From: Piper betle
Taxonomy: Eukaryota > Streptophyta > Magnoliopsida > Piperales > Piperaceae
DNA: 64,000 bases
Assembly: GCA_033002965.1 (NCBI GenBank)
Contig: JAURVB010001822.1
Span: forward strand, 1 to 64,000
Direction: 5' to 3'
The notes under the pieces were generated by a model that saw only the letters and a list, made by a program, of their open reading frames with translations, did no database searches and was not told the DNA's origin. Below, piece by piece: positions 36,956 to 48,859 of the stretch. Numbering within the stretch: the stretch's first letter is position 1; each line of letters starts with the position of its first letter. The position numbers and the translations under genes are program-made.

Positions 36956-37535
36956 TTGTTGTTGTTGATTTTGACTCTACAATATTTTTATGGGTCCGTT
37001 AATGTAGAACCTTAACTTCGGGTTAGAGTTTTACCCACTTATTGTCCTTCCCTATTTGGGCCAATTTTGAGTCAATTCGAGTCGGTTTAAACCAGACAAA
37101 CTTTCAGATCATGAGTATGTGATCTTAATTACCATATGAGCATGTTATTCAAGCTGAGTATACTTAATAAAGAGATTATAACTTCACTTATGCTATAGCA
37201 AAACATGAGTTATTAGTCTATACACAACATATATAGATTTTTACTTATGTTAGCCCATGGCCTTAGGGTTAGATTTAGGCTGTTATAGCGTTTAGTATCC
37301 GTTTGGACTTTTTCAGGGTATCTTATTTACATGCATCTTAAGGATTTCAAATTATTATATTGCCACATGGGCCCAGCTTGATTTGAGTTTCAAATCTTTA
37401 TCCAATCGAGTTCAAGGCTAATTTAGTTTTCTTGCCTTGATTTCTATCCATAGAGTCAACTTTATGCCTCGAGTAAGTTTCGACTTTTATTGACGTCGAT
37501 CCAAGCTTAAAAAACAAGCACAATTAGCCACCCTC
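36956..37535 (+). repeat. Dispersed repeat, copy 2 (longest)
   Basis: Direct repeat of the preceding block, extended on its right side through TTTAGTATCCGTTTG and GCCTCGAGTAAGTTTCGAC to a GATCCAAGCTT end. It matches the single copy behind the second P450 gene over its full length, so it was part of the duplicated unit. Confidence 0.65.
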
Positions 37536-38077
37536 GCAATTATACTAAAACTATCTAAGAACATACCTTAAATTTTTTTATTTTTTATCAATATATTTAT
37601 ATATTTAAATAAAAATAGAAATAACTTCTATTACCCATATTTAACTGCCCCGCGCCGGGCACGCTCCTTGCTGTTATTTATTTAGATGGGGATGGCCAGC
37701 CAGAAGTGTCTCGTCCAGGTGAGGAGTTTGATCCAAAATGAAGATTTTCACAACATAACTTGGAGACATGATTGTATCATTTGCTTTAGAGAAAGTAAGA
37801 TGTTACATTCATAGTTGGTATTTTTATGGATAACTTTCTTGACTGTAATACCCGGAATTCTCGTGCACTCTAAAATTATTAATATATATGCCAAACTTTA
37901 GGTCACTGGCCTAACTTGGAGACATGATTGTATCTACGGCAAGGACAAAATACCCGTATACACCAACAAGCAAACACGTACATGCGTTGCTTTGAAAAAA
38001 AATCTTGCAGGATGACCATGACAATACTTCTAAATCATGTTTTTTAAGGACTGTTTAGGCATTGTGGAAGTGGTTGT

Positions 38078-38558
38078 TAGGTTTGTAAATGAGCCGAGCT
38101 GAGCAGGGTTGTTTTTGAATTCGACGTGATTTTTGGCAAACATGTTTAAAAACTTGACGAGCTTTGATGTATTATGGGTCAAGCCGAGCTCATCCAAAAT
38201 TTATGGCATTTAGGCTTGACTTGTGTTTGGCTCTGTATTTTTAAGCCAAACGAATGTTTGTGTTTGGCTTGTGTTCGAATTATATAGAATCAAAAAAATT
38301 TTCCAGCATTATATAAGTTTAATGTGAGCCTAATAGTATTAACGAACCAAGTATTTTTTTGAGTTTAAACACATTTAGCTCGCGTTTCAAATTAAGCCGA
38401 ACTGAACATTCCTTAGCTCAAGCTTTATTCGTTGTTCAACGAGCTATCCATTTCGAGTTGAGTATTTTTTTGAGTACAAAATTAACGAGTATGAGTGCAA
38501 GCTGAATCAAGCCGAACATAAAATTCAAGAGAGTAAGTTTGACTTATTTACACCCCTA
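38078..38558. mobile_element. hAT-type MITE in the promoter of CYP87 copy 2
   Basis: The element is 481 bases with inverted ends: TAGGTTTGTAAATGAGCC on the left and, read from the other side, TAGGGGTGTAAATAAGTC on the right. It is flanked by an 8-base target duplication, GTGGTTGT and GTGGTAGC (two differences), the length made by hAT transposases. The matching place in copy 1 (about 32990-33000) reads GGAGTGGTAGCTAAGCAG without interruption, the expected empty site. There is no coding capacity. The interior is rich in AGCCGAGC and related motifs seen in many plant MITEs. Confidence 0.8.
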
Positions 38559-38588
38559 GTGGTAGCCAAGCAGCGGCTCTGACTAGCC

Positions 38589-38595
38589 TATAAAT
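38589..38595 (+). promoter_or_regulatory. TATA box of CYP87-type copy 2
   Basis: TATAAAT lies 116 bases before the MVQ start codon and only about 30 bases after the transposon, so the insertion separates the core promoter from the older upstream region. Confidence 0.65.
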
Positions 38596-38704
38596 GGTCC
38601 AACATTCTGCCCTCCTAATGAGTGCACAAAGAGCTGGATAGAGGGGGGTGAAAAGAGATTAGAAGAAAGATTAAAAAATTAGAGAAAGAGTGATCACAAG
38701 AGAG

Positions 38705-41535
38705 ATGGTGCAAGCACTTTTATATGGCGCAGCTCTTCTTGTCATTTTCTTCACCATATTTGTGCAGAAATGGAGGAAGCACAAGTTTGAGGGAAGGCTT
38801 CCGCCTGGATCAATGGGCGTACCTCTGATTGGAGAGACTTTGTTGTACATCGGCCGACACAGAGAGCCTCAAATTGTTCCTTTTATTAAGAAGAGGATTG
38901 AAAAGTAAGTACGCATGCAAAGAGCCTGGCAAGTAGCTAATGACATCAAAATGAAACTAACCCATACTTGAGATGATCTATCTGCCTTATGTTTGATCTT
39001 AATCTAGTGTCCAGAGCAACTTATAAGACTACACTAGAAAAAAGAAGGGGAGTGCAACACCAGAGTAGAGTGTTGTATTGGTTTATGTGTTCATGTAATT
39101 CATAATAATTTGTGCAGGTATGGGCCAATCTTCCGAACTCACCTGTTCGGGTATCCATGCATCGTCTCCGCAGAAGCGGATTTCAACCATTTCCTGCATC
39201 AACAAGAAGGCCAATTTTTCGATCTTTGGTGGCCAAAGTCATTGACAAACGTAGCAGGGGAGCAAACGCTGGAGCCAATTCATCACCCCATGTTCAAATA
39301 CCGATCAAACTTGATTCGCAGCATCTTTGGCTTTGAGAGCCTAAGAGGTTCTTTTCTGGCCCAGGTGAACCACTTTGTGAGTGCCCATTTGAAGAAGTGG
39401 GAGGCATGTCCCTCTGTGGATGTCAAAGATGCAACTGCAGCTGTAAGTGTATATAAAGAAATATATGTATCTCAATAACTTTCAACTATATTATCATGCA
39501 TAAACCTTTTTAATTAACAGTGTTGGCGTTATCGCTAATAAGTAAGAAAGCTGAGCTAACTTGATCAGTATGTTCTTGTTTTTTGAAGATAATATTTCAT
39601 ATGGTGATGAAGAAGATGTGTAGCGACCTAGATGAAGATAGTTGCGAAAGTTTACGACAAGACCTTAGGTGTGTGTTGCCCAATGCTATTGCACTGCCTC
39701 TGGACATCCCAGGAACGATCCATCACAAGTGTCTGCAGGTATATATATAAGTACCACCTAATTTAAAAGCTCAAACTAGCTAGTTGAATATACACATTGT
39801 TTGCTCAAATATCTATGATTGTTTATAATATATTTGTTGGGTAATTAATTTGAGAACTGTTACAGGCAAAAAACAGGTTTATAAAGACTCTGCATGTAAT
39901 AGCTGAAGAAAGGAGGAAGAATGGTTGTTTGAAGAAGAAAGGAGATCATCATGGGGATCTATTGGATGTAATGATGTGTCAAATGGAAAAGGAAGGGAGC
40001 TCAATGACTTTGGAATATGTTCTATCTTTTATCCTTTCCTTGGCGCTTGCAAGTTATGAACCTACCTCCTCCCTAGCAACTGCAGCAGTCATGTTCCTCG
40101 GTGACCATCCAAAAGTATTAGAAAATGTTGTGGTATGCAAAAATCATAAGATAAATATCAATTTTCTATAATATTAATGATTTATGGCATCAATGGCTCT
40201 GGAAAAACACTTCAATTTCTATGAATTTGTATGATTTCGTAGACAATATTGAAGAATTTATTTCACAGGAAGAGAATGAAAGAATTTTGAAGAAGAAACA
40301 GGGAATTAACATTGATGTGACTGTGGATGACTATAAGTCCATGAGTTATACAAGTCAGGTGAGCTCGAATTCAAACCTTATCTTATTTGACCTTACTTAT
40401 GATATATGTGTGTTTATGATTCATTTGTTGATGTATGAACAGGTTGTGAAGGAGACATTGAGGATAGCTAATATTACAAATCCTGTATTTAAGATAGTAA
40501 CTCATGATGTGAAGTATAAAGGTAATTTATGATAGCCTTATTGCTGGGTAAATCTCTAGCTAGTTCACAGCCAATCTTTCCATGTTCCTTATGTTGAAAA
40601 TATTAAAAAATAAAAATAAAAACACTCATTTCTCAAATTACAGATCAGTCGAATTAGTTAAACTAAGTCAAAACTGCGTGGTTCATCAAAGTTATATATT
40701 ATTTACTCGTAAAATCATATAGAATACAATAATATGACATATCAGTTAGTATTTGGTTTACAGGTTATACAATTCCATCTGGGTGGATAGTCATGATTTG
40801 CCAAGAACCGATCCACTTAGACCCAAATTTGTACCCGGATCCCCTGCAATTTCAACCTTCGAGATGGGAAGTAAGGATATATTACATATATTCTTACATA
40901 TATATTAATGAGTTTCCATTATATTAGTTGTCATGGCGATTATCCTCCTTGTAAAATCCAAATGAAATTACGTGGCTAATGTTCAGGTTATTCAAGAAGG
41001 AGATGTTTCATCAAAGAATTTCCTGCCCTTCGGCAAGGGGTCTAGGGCCTGCCCAGGAACAGAGTTTGTACGGTTGTTTATGGCAACATTTATTCATCAT
41101 TTAGTTGGCAAATACAGGTATTCTTTACCCTTTTAAACCATGTTCCTCTTGCAACTAAATTAATTGTTAGTTAAGTTTGTTGTAATCGAGTTCATCTCAA
41201 TTAAAATTACCAATCAATAAGTTACATATAGGAAAGTAATAATACTCAAATGTAAGTCTTACCACCGATATTAACTATAAGACCCATCAGCTATAAGAAA
41301 ATTACTACTATTAATTACTCTTATTATTTAATCGTTCAATGGGACTCACGGTTACTATTGACGGCAAGGCTAATTAATTAATTATCCCTGGCATATAAAA
41401 ATCCATGCCGCCGTCGTATATTCAATAGTCTCGCTGTATCGCAGGTGGGTGAAAGTAAAAGGAGAATTTGAGAGGAAGAATGGAATTCTATTCCCGGATG
41501 GCTACCACGTTCAGCTCAAAGCTAAAGAATTGTAA
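38705..41535 (+). CDS. Cytochrome P450, CYP87 family, tandem copy 2
   Basis: Paralogue of the gene at 33132 with identical exon lengths: 38705-38904, 39118-39442, 39589-39738, 39866-40132, 40269-40358, 40443-40521, 40764-40870, 40987-41117 and 41445-41535; 479 residues in one frame. Membrane anchor, LPPGSMGVPLIGE, KETLR, FQPSRWE and haem loop FLPFGKGSRACPG are all present. Differences from copy 1 are scattered substitutions, for example GTEFVRLFMATF for GGEFVRQFMTTF after the haem cysteine, and ASYEPTSS for ASYESTSS in the I-helix, which replaces the residue next to the usual catalytic threonine by proline. An in-frame ATG 15 bases upstream (MITRE) could be an alternative start. The promoter carries a transposon directly upstream of the TATA box, so expression may differ from copy 1. 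Confidence 0.9.
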
Positions 41536-41762
41536 TTGCATGAGCATATGAAATAAATAATGTCCCCTGCTTTTACTTAAGGATATCATAAAATATATGC
41601 AGTGTTGTGATCAGATCGGCTGTGATATGTATGATTAGGCTTGATCAATTCATAAATAATGTATATGCTTTCTTCTTTCTTCTTTTTTCTTTTTGTCTCT
41701 AATCAACCCTCTTACATTAAAGAGCTGGGATTTTTTTCTCTCTCATTATGTTTTACCTTTTC

Positions 41763-42315
41763 TTGCGTTGTTGATTTTGACCCTACAATATTTTTATGGG
41801 TCTTTTAACGTAAAATCTTAGCTTTGAGTTAGAATTTTACCCACTTATTGACCTTCCCGGTTCGGGCTAGCCTTGAATTAGTTCGAGTCGGTGACTAACT
41901 TTCAGATCATGAGCATGTGGTCCTAATGGTCATATAAGCATATTATTGAGGCTAAATATGTCTAATATACAGATAATAACTTCAGTTATACTATAATAGA
42001 GCATGAGCTATTAGTGCATATATGACGTATATAGATTTTATTTGTGTTAGCCTAGGGTTTTAGGGCTAGATTTAAGTCGTTATAGCATTTAGTATCCGTT
42101 TGAACTTTTTCAAGGCATCCCATTTACATGTATTTTAGGGATTTCGAATTACTAGATTGCCACTTTGGGCTCAGCTTGATTTGAGTTTCAAATCTCATCC
42201 GATCGAGTTCAAGGTTTTGATACTCATTTAACTTTATTGCCTTGATGTCTATCCATAGAGTCATCTTTAGGCCTCGAGTAAGTTTCAACTTTTGTCGGCA
42301 TCGATCCAAGCTTTT
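41763..42315 (+). repeat. Dispersed repeat, copy 3
   Basis: Same order of motifs as the blocks at 36640 and 36956 (CCTACAATATTTTTATGGG, CAGATCATGAGCATGTG, TTAGCCTAGGGTTTTAGGGC, CGATCCAAGCTTTT), lying behind the second P450 gene in the same orientation. Confidence 0.65.
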
Positions 42316-42319
42316 CGTA

Positions 42320-42373
<54 letters not shown>
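42320..42373. repeat. GT/TA compound microsatellite
   Basis: A short GT run continues directly into about 40 bases of TA repeats, right at the end of the duplicated unit. Confidence 0.85.
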
Positions 42374-42374
<1 letters not shown>

Positions 42375-42379
42375 TTTAT

Positions 42380-43974
42380 GTGGATCCCATTAGACCCTTA
42401 GTTAGTCAGACGACCGAATCGTGCCAGGCAAGATCTGGATCATCCAACAACAATAAAAAGAAAACCCTAGCTTTCTTCTCCCACTATTTCAGATTTTTCC
42501 AACCTAGCGCTGCCGCCACTTTGGACTGCCATTGGCAAGTCTCCGACCACTATACTGGCACTACTGTGACCATCTTGTGGCTGGTTATTGATTGATAACC
42601 TCAACAAGCTTTGTTGCCACTGTAGTCGCCCCTGACGGCGGTAATTCCTCAAACAGTTTATATCGTTGTCTTCACTTTCTGGCCATTTTTTGATGCTGAC
42701 GAGTTTCCTTTGGCTAGGCCAACTACCTGGACAGCTTCCCCTCATCAAGATCTTTCATTTGAGACCAACCCCGACCTTTGTCATGGCGGCAATCACTGTT
42801 GATGACTCCCACTTCCTCAGGGGGGGTTTTCATCACTTTTCGGCCATTTTTCCGGCTTACTCGTGGTTAGTCTACGTTTGCCACCACAAACAGCACCTTC
42901 CCCTCGTTGTCCCCCATTGATCATGACCAACCACAACCCCAGCCTCGCCACAGTCAATATTTTTTGGTGATGGGCTTGCTGTTGGCCCATGCCGTTTGTC
43001 TGTGTCTGCGACCATCTAGTCATGCACACCTAGTTCTGTACAGCCTTGTTTGTGCCATGTCCGTGTCCACATCCACCTGTCCAGACTTGTCAGCTACCCG
43101 ACCCAACTCACCCAGCAGCTCGACTTTTTCGAGTTGACTTGGTCTGACTCGATTGACTCGCCCATTGACTCGACATGGATTTTGAGTTCAATTCAACCCC
43201 TTTTTTCCCGTTTTCGATAATTCAAGACTCCTAAAATTAGTTTAGATGCATATTTAGATTATTTAGTATATTTTGATATTATGAATATTTTTATTTATTT
43301 ATTTTATTTAGTTATTTATTTACTCATTATTATTTATTTATTGTTAATTATATATTTATTGATTATGATGAATGATTATATGTTTATTTATTATTATTAA
43401 TGATGAATTTATTTTTTGATATTTTTTTATTCATGTTTAACTTATTTAATTTAATTAATTGATTAATTATTATTTATTTGCTTGCTCATATCATTATATA
43501 TACATGTTTAGTCGTACATTCGTATAATTGATATTTATATTAATATTATTCATAATTAATTATTAATTAATTAATTATTTATTTATCAATTTACTCACTC
43601 ATGTATGCATTAATATTTACTTGCATTTAGTCGTTTATTTATTTAGTGTTAATTATATTGTTATAACTATTCATGAATAGTGTTTTATTTATTTTACGTA
43701 TTTATTATTCATCCATATATTTATGAGTTTATTTATTTATTATTTATTATGTAGTTATTTATTTATTTATTTTCATGGACGTTAAAATGTTCTATATTAT
43801 TTATTATTTTTCTTGATCTTACTTGTCCACTATTATTTTAGTATTGTTCTTTTATTTATTTGATTTATTTATTTACTTGTTTATTACTTGCATGTGCCTC
43901 ATTTTGCATGTTAGGTGTTTAGTTGTGGATCTGTTTAGCATGATCTTTTGTTGTAAAGTTATTGCTTATGTGAT
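42380..43974. repeat. Repeat-derived block: C-rich part, then TTTA-rich part
   Basis: 42380-43150 is unusually C-rich and holds open frames on both strands without any recognisable domain, much like the non-coding interior of an LTR element. 43230-43920 is low-complexity DNA built from ATTT and TTTA units. It lies between a direct and an inverted copy of the same dispersed repeat, so the whole may be one degraded element. Confidence 0.45.
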
Positions 43975-44290
43975 CACACACCCAAAAAATTTTAAATAGA
44001 TACTAAATGTTTCAATAACGTAGATTTAGGCCTAAAACCCTGGCTAACTTATAAAAAAATTATTTGTATACCTTGTGTATACACTGATAGCTTGTGTTAT
44101 GTTATATTTATCATATGCATGTCATGCATATTCAGTTACCATAACATGCTCATATGGTCATCTGAGCCTCATACTCGTATTTTTAAAATTATTCTGACTC
44201 GAGGCTAGCACGAACTAATTCGAAACTAGTCCAAACAAGGCAAACTACAAGGATGTAAAACCCTTACTCAAAGTTGGGGTTTTACATCTC
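43975..44290 (-). repeat. Dispersed repeat, inverted copy 4
   Basis: Read on the minus strand it starts TGTAAAACCCCAACTTTGAG and runs through CATATGAGCATGTTATG and GTTAGCCAGGGTTTTAGGCC to TTTAGTATCTATTT, the same order as the three direct copies but more diverged. With copy 3 it forms a large inverted pair around 42.3-44.0 kb. Confidence 0.55.
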
Positions 44291-45144
44291 TTAATGATAG
44301 TCATGATTAGTTTTAATATAAAATGTGTGTAAGTACCATTTTTTTAAAATATTATATATATATTACATTAGACTTTTAGAAAAGTTGACCATTTAAAATT
44401 TTTATACCATTTACTTTTATTTTATACTAACAAAACATTGACTAAAATGGAAATCAAAACTAGTTAAACACTCACCCCATTAGCAATGATATTTATTAAG
44501 AATATGTATTAAATTATATAAACTAATAATATATAAGAAACTACATTTTAAATTCAACTAGTAAATATCTATTTAATTTTAAAGAATATCCATTCAAATA
44601 TACTAGACAATGATGGTTATATAAAAATTATTAAAAGTCACTAAGTAATCAATATGTTGCTAAAAAGCAAAAAAAATAATCCAAATAAGATTTAAAAATC
44701 CAAATAAAATTAATCAATTTTCTAGAATTTTTGACTTGGATAAATTTATATTTATGGTTTAACTAAAACAAATAAATAGAAATATTAAACTAGGAAGATA
44801 TTAGTACGTAAAAAATTTTATTTGAGTAAGATTATGAATATTAAAATTGCATTTATCAATCTACGATCATACTTAACATATCAATTATGAATGTATTTAT
44901 ACGCTCATAAAATTAATTAAGTATTAATAGTTTCATAAAAGGAAAAAGTTAATTACATTATAAATTTTAAAATAAATAATTATTTGTTTTAAAATTTATA
45001 TATTTATCATGTTATCATAATAAAAATGGCGCGTGTGACTCATGTCAATCCACTTGCATTTTAAAAGAGATAGCTAATTTGCTCCTGGGGATATATAATA
45101 CGAGTACAAGTTCCTCCAGCAAACGATAGCGTTTGAGCCCCCAA
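44291..45144. other. AT-rich upstream region of the IQD gene
   Basis: No gene seen. Very AT-rich until about 45000, then the presumed promoter and leader; GGGATATATAATACG at about 45090 contains a possible TATA box. Confidence 0.4.
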
Positions 45145-46736
45145 ATGGGGAGACTAACCAGATGGCTACGAGGGCTGCTACGGCGCCGAAGAAGATCCCC
45201 GGCACCAGAGCTCCAGCCGGAGAAGGAGAAGGAGAAGAAGCGGTGGCTGTTCCGTGGATCGTCCAGGGGAAGAAAGAGTAGTTCTAGTAGGAAATGGTCA
45301 TTCAGTTCTATAGAAGCTGCTGCCCCTCCCTCTTCCTTGGAGGATCCGCACCATAAGGCCGAGCAGAGTGATCAGGCGGTGGCGGTGGCGGTGGCTGCCG
45401 CTGCGGCGGAGGCGGCAATGGTGGCGGCGGCTGAGGTTTTGCGGCTGACGAGAAGAGGAAGGTGGCCAGGGACAAGGGGGTGGCTGCCGTGAGGATACAG
45501 GCCGCCTTTAGAGGCTACTTGGTGAAGTTTTTCTCCAAATCTTCTCTAGTAATTACTTCCATAAATCATCGTACTGATCGTCCTTTTCTTTCACAAACTT
45601 ATACGGTTGCTTTTGATCATGAAACAGTTGCATAGAAGTATATTTAACGTACATTGAGCTGAACATGTAGCTAGCTACTCTTTTTCATTGTGACTTTGGA
45701 TTTTGATTTGCACTCATTTGATTATAATAAACAGCCGTTTTTTCCAAAATTTTTGGTAGATATACATGAAGTTGATCCGAGCAAGTAGAAACTAGTTAGA
45801 ACATAGAAAATGGTTACACGTTATTCTGATTGGTTTTCATTATGAGGGGTATTTTAGACTTTTTGTCATCATGTTTGCTGTTGCTCGAGGGAAACCGCCG
45901 CTCACGGGACATGCAAGTTCCGTAACTTGTACGACATTTTATCAAAAATACCCCCAAAATTAGATCAAATTTTCATTACATACCTACCAAACGCATCGGT
46001 TAATAAATATACCACATGGTCCGCCCCGTTGGGTGAGATGTCATTGTGAATCTTTCTGTAATGTCTCATCTCATTCATTATTCCATTCAATTCCACGTTG
46101 ACCTGACCAGTATCATGCCATTTCTTGCCCAAACCAAACTTTCGATATTTATGATATCATGCAAATTTTAGATGATTTGCATAACTAAAATAATCTAATT
46201 AAAATTTACTTTGACAATCCACAATATGCGTATATTACTTAAATGTGTTTGTTTCAAAGGCGAGAAGGGCGCTTGGCGCGTTGAAGGGGCTGGTCAGGCT
46301 GCAAGCCTTGGTGAGGGGACACATTGCACGGAAGCGCTTGGCAGAGATGCTCCGTCGGCTGCAGGCGGCGCAGGCCAAGGCGAGGCTGCGTGACAGCGGC
46401 CGCAGCCTTCTTGCGGCCAACAAGAGGAGAACTAGTTCATCGGAATGTAAGTGCTGCAGTTAATGTTATTATTCAGAATTATAAACATTAATTAACTAAC
46501 ATTAACTAATGTATATCCTAATGTTAGACAATACACGGCGCATATTAACTTCGTGTATGAAGGCAATTTTGATCTACAACATCTTTCTTAGCATGTTTCA
46601 GTGGATAAGCTGGGTACTACCATTTTTAATTATGGACACAGATTTGATATTATTGTTTGGTAAAATTTCTAATTAAAAAAGTTGCTCACCTAATAGTCGC
46701 GCATGCTTCCCACAAGGGAGGCTTGAGTCATGCATG

Positions 46737-46767
<31 letters not shown>

Positions 46768-48050
46768 GCTTGGCTATCACAGAGTATTGTCAGTCAGCAA
46801 GGAAATAATATTATTTCTTATGAGTTAGTAGTACCACATGTTTCACCAGAATGCACTATCGTCTATAGAAATAATTTGCATGAATATGTATGAATCTGAA
46901 GTATTCTTACATTTAATTCGTTGATTATTCTGTAACTATTATAGATAACAAATAAGAAATATAGCTGCATACTTCATTTGAAAACCTGTACTGCTTCCAA
47001 GAAAATCGACCATGTTGGAGTATTTACTTTAAAACATTGCTTTGTCCAAACTATTTTAGAAATTTATAAGTTTGTAATGCCTCACTTAATGAACTACAAG
47101 TTATTCATGTGTATATACTAGCAGAAATACCGACTTGATAGCTTTCCTTAATTTACTTCATTGTAGGGGCCAGCAACACCAGAGAAACATGAGAGTGTGG
47201 CCAGGAGTATGAGTGCAAGATACTACACTCCACCTTCTCCCAAGGTTTGCTTCACATTTCGTCAATTAATCAAAGTTAATGCGCCTTCTCTATTGTATGA
47301 ACACATCAAATTCACATACATAAACCTACATAATACATACATATATAGATTTAGATGCTTTTATATATTCGAATTAAACTAATCAATAATGCAGACAAGT
47401 AGCTCCAAGCCAGGAAAGAGATTAGCAACTGATCATCACAGGAATTTGCTAGACCAGTTGGTGGAGAGAAGATATTCCCTCCAGTTGAGACTGCATGATG
47501 AACGGTCGACCAAGATAGACACTAGTGAGGACGAGAAAATCACTCTTAAAAGCTTTCACTCTCTTTTCCACAACAAGGTACCAAAAGAGCAATCACTCAT
47601 GAACAGGCTGCTTCTTATTCTTCCTTGCCCGAATTTCAATCCAAGCAATTACCAGTAAGATCATCAGCTGACAAGCCCAACAGCCGAAGCCCGCCCTGCA
47701 CCGGAATCCCCTCCGACGACAGCAGCCCCGGCATGAGTACTCTTTCAAAGACTGATGGCTACTCGGTTAGTAGCCACTTCAGTGCATGGTCTACTAGCTA
47801 CCCAAGTTACATGGCGGGGACGGCGTCGTCGAGGGCCAAATCTCGGTCGCAGAGTGCGCCGAGGCACCGGCCGGAGATCGGAAGGTCGACATCGATGAGA
47901 AATCCGCCGGCGGTGGCAGTTCAAGGAGGGAGAATGGTTAGGGGCAAGAATGGTATGGACATGGCCAACTCAAAGAGAGCCTCTTCAATGTCCTCATCCC
48001 AAGCAAAGGTGACAAGCAAGACTAAGGTCGGGTCAAGCCGGTTTATGTAG
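45145..48050 (+). CDS. IQ67-domain (IQD) calmodulin-binding protein, frame interrupted
   Basis: IQD proteins are basic calmodulin-binding scaffolds on microtubules, membranes or in the nucleus. Four exons are visible: 45145-45521, 46260-46446, 47167-47244 and 47395-48050. Exon 1 starts [19 protein letters not shown] and has the Ala-rich helix ([20 protein letters not shown]). The IQ67 domain spans exons 1-2 with the conserved junction: [11 protein letters not shown] then [20 protein letters not shown] and [17 protein letters not shown]. Exon 3 has [13 protein letters not shown], and exon 4 ends with the Ser-rich tail ([17 protein letters not shown]). Three breaks exist: one base missing near 45450 just before [16 protein letters not shown]; exon 2 ends in phase 1 while exon 3 must start in phase 0; and one base missing in exon 4 at about 47577-47607. 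Either three indel errors or a decaying gene. The start is the first ATG; MGR fits the family. Confidence 0.82.
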
Positions 48051-48859
48051 CTTATCATGTAGATGGTCTTCTGCAAGATCAATTAAACAGTTCATTTAGC
48101 CTTGATTCTTGCTGTTTAAATTTGATCATTAGCCAGCTAGCTAGCTAATCTTTATATTATGGTTTTCATATATAATAGTAATTTCAATGTCTTTTAAAAT
48201 TTTTTTTGGGCTTATTAATGAATTAGAACTCTTCAAATGTGACCCAAGGATCTTCACAAGTTTACAAGGCCTTTAAATACTATTTTAAAAAACATTTTTT
48301 TCAATCTAAAAAATCGTTAACACAAGCCAAAACTATGACGACACTTTTCACATTCAACCTGATTTTTTTTCTTAAAAAAACTCTTTTTAACACCAACCCA
48401 CCCAACATTAGTCAATGCGTTACAAAAGATAAACCTCATCCGTCACTTAACCACATCCAAACCTTATAATAATAAAATAAAATATCATTCACCTAAGTAA
48501 AATTTAATTAATCCTAATCCGAATTTAAAAAGTCATTATCTTCCCATCCATACAAACATCAACACAAGAAAATCTCCAAGCCATCTATCCCAAGTTCTTA
48601 ACATCATAAAATATAATAATAAAGATAATAATTAGAATAACAACAAATCCCCAACATTCGTCTCTCCTCTGTTACTAATATTATTAAAATACTTAAACTC
48701 ATACCATTTCTTAATCATACAACATGGTATCTCCATAATATTAAGATTAATTATTTAGCTAAAAAGTGATTAATAAAAGTTAATCAAATAACTGAGAACC
48801 CAACAAAACCACCGACGTCCCCCCTTCCACTCCCCCACTCCGACCCCTCGCCGGAGACA
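48051..48859. other. Intergenic stretch before the PMT13-type gene
   Basis: IQD 3' region and AT-rich DNA; nothing else recognised. The last 60 bases become C-rich, as a leader of the next gene. Confidence 0.45.

Larger units (their letters stand above)
32430..37535 (+). repeat. Tandem duplication unit 1 (CYP87-type gene and flanks)
   Basis: Sequence from about 32430 to 37535 reappears at about 37670 to 42315. Shared parts include the far promoter (TTTGATCCA, CATAACTTGGAG, GATGTTACATTCA), the gene with the same nine exons, the introns, the 3' region (TGAGCATATGAAATAAATAA) and a distal repeat ending near GTCGATCCAAGCTT. Introns as well as exons align, so this is a segmental and not an RNA-mediated copy. 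Unit 1 differs by an extra segment in intron 8 and a doubled distal repeat. Confidence 0.85.
37670..42315 (+). repeat. Tandem duplication unit 2 (CYP87-type gene and flanks)
   Basis: Second unit of the duplication described at 32430. It lacks the extra intron 8 segment and has one instead of two distal repeats, but it carries a 481-base transposon in its promoter (38078-38558) that unit 1 lacks. Confidence 0.85.

Noticed and set aside
42467..43137. Open frames in the C-rich block
   Set aside because: Several overlapping frames on both strands with no domain; typical of repeat interiors.
43230..43920. CRISPR-like periodicity in ATTT units
   Set aside because: Low-complexity AT repeat without spacers; nuclear plant DNA.
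45133..45144. Upstream start of the IQD frame
   Set aside because: That codon is TTG; ATG at 45145 gives the family start MGR.
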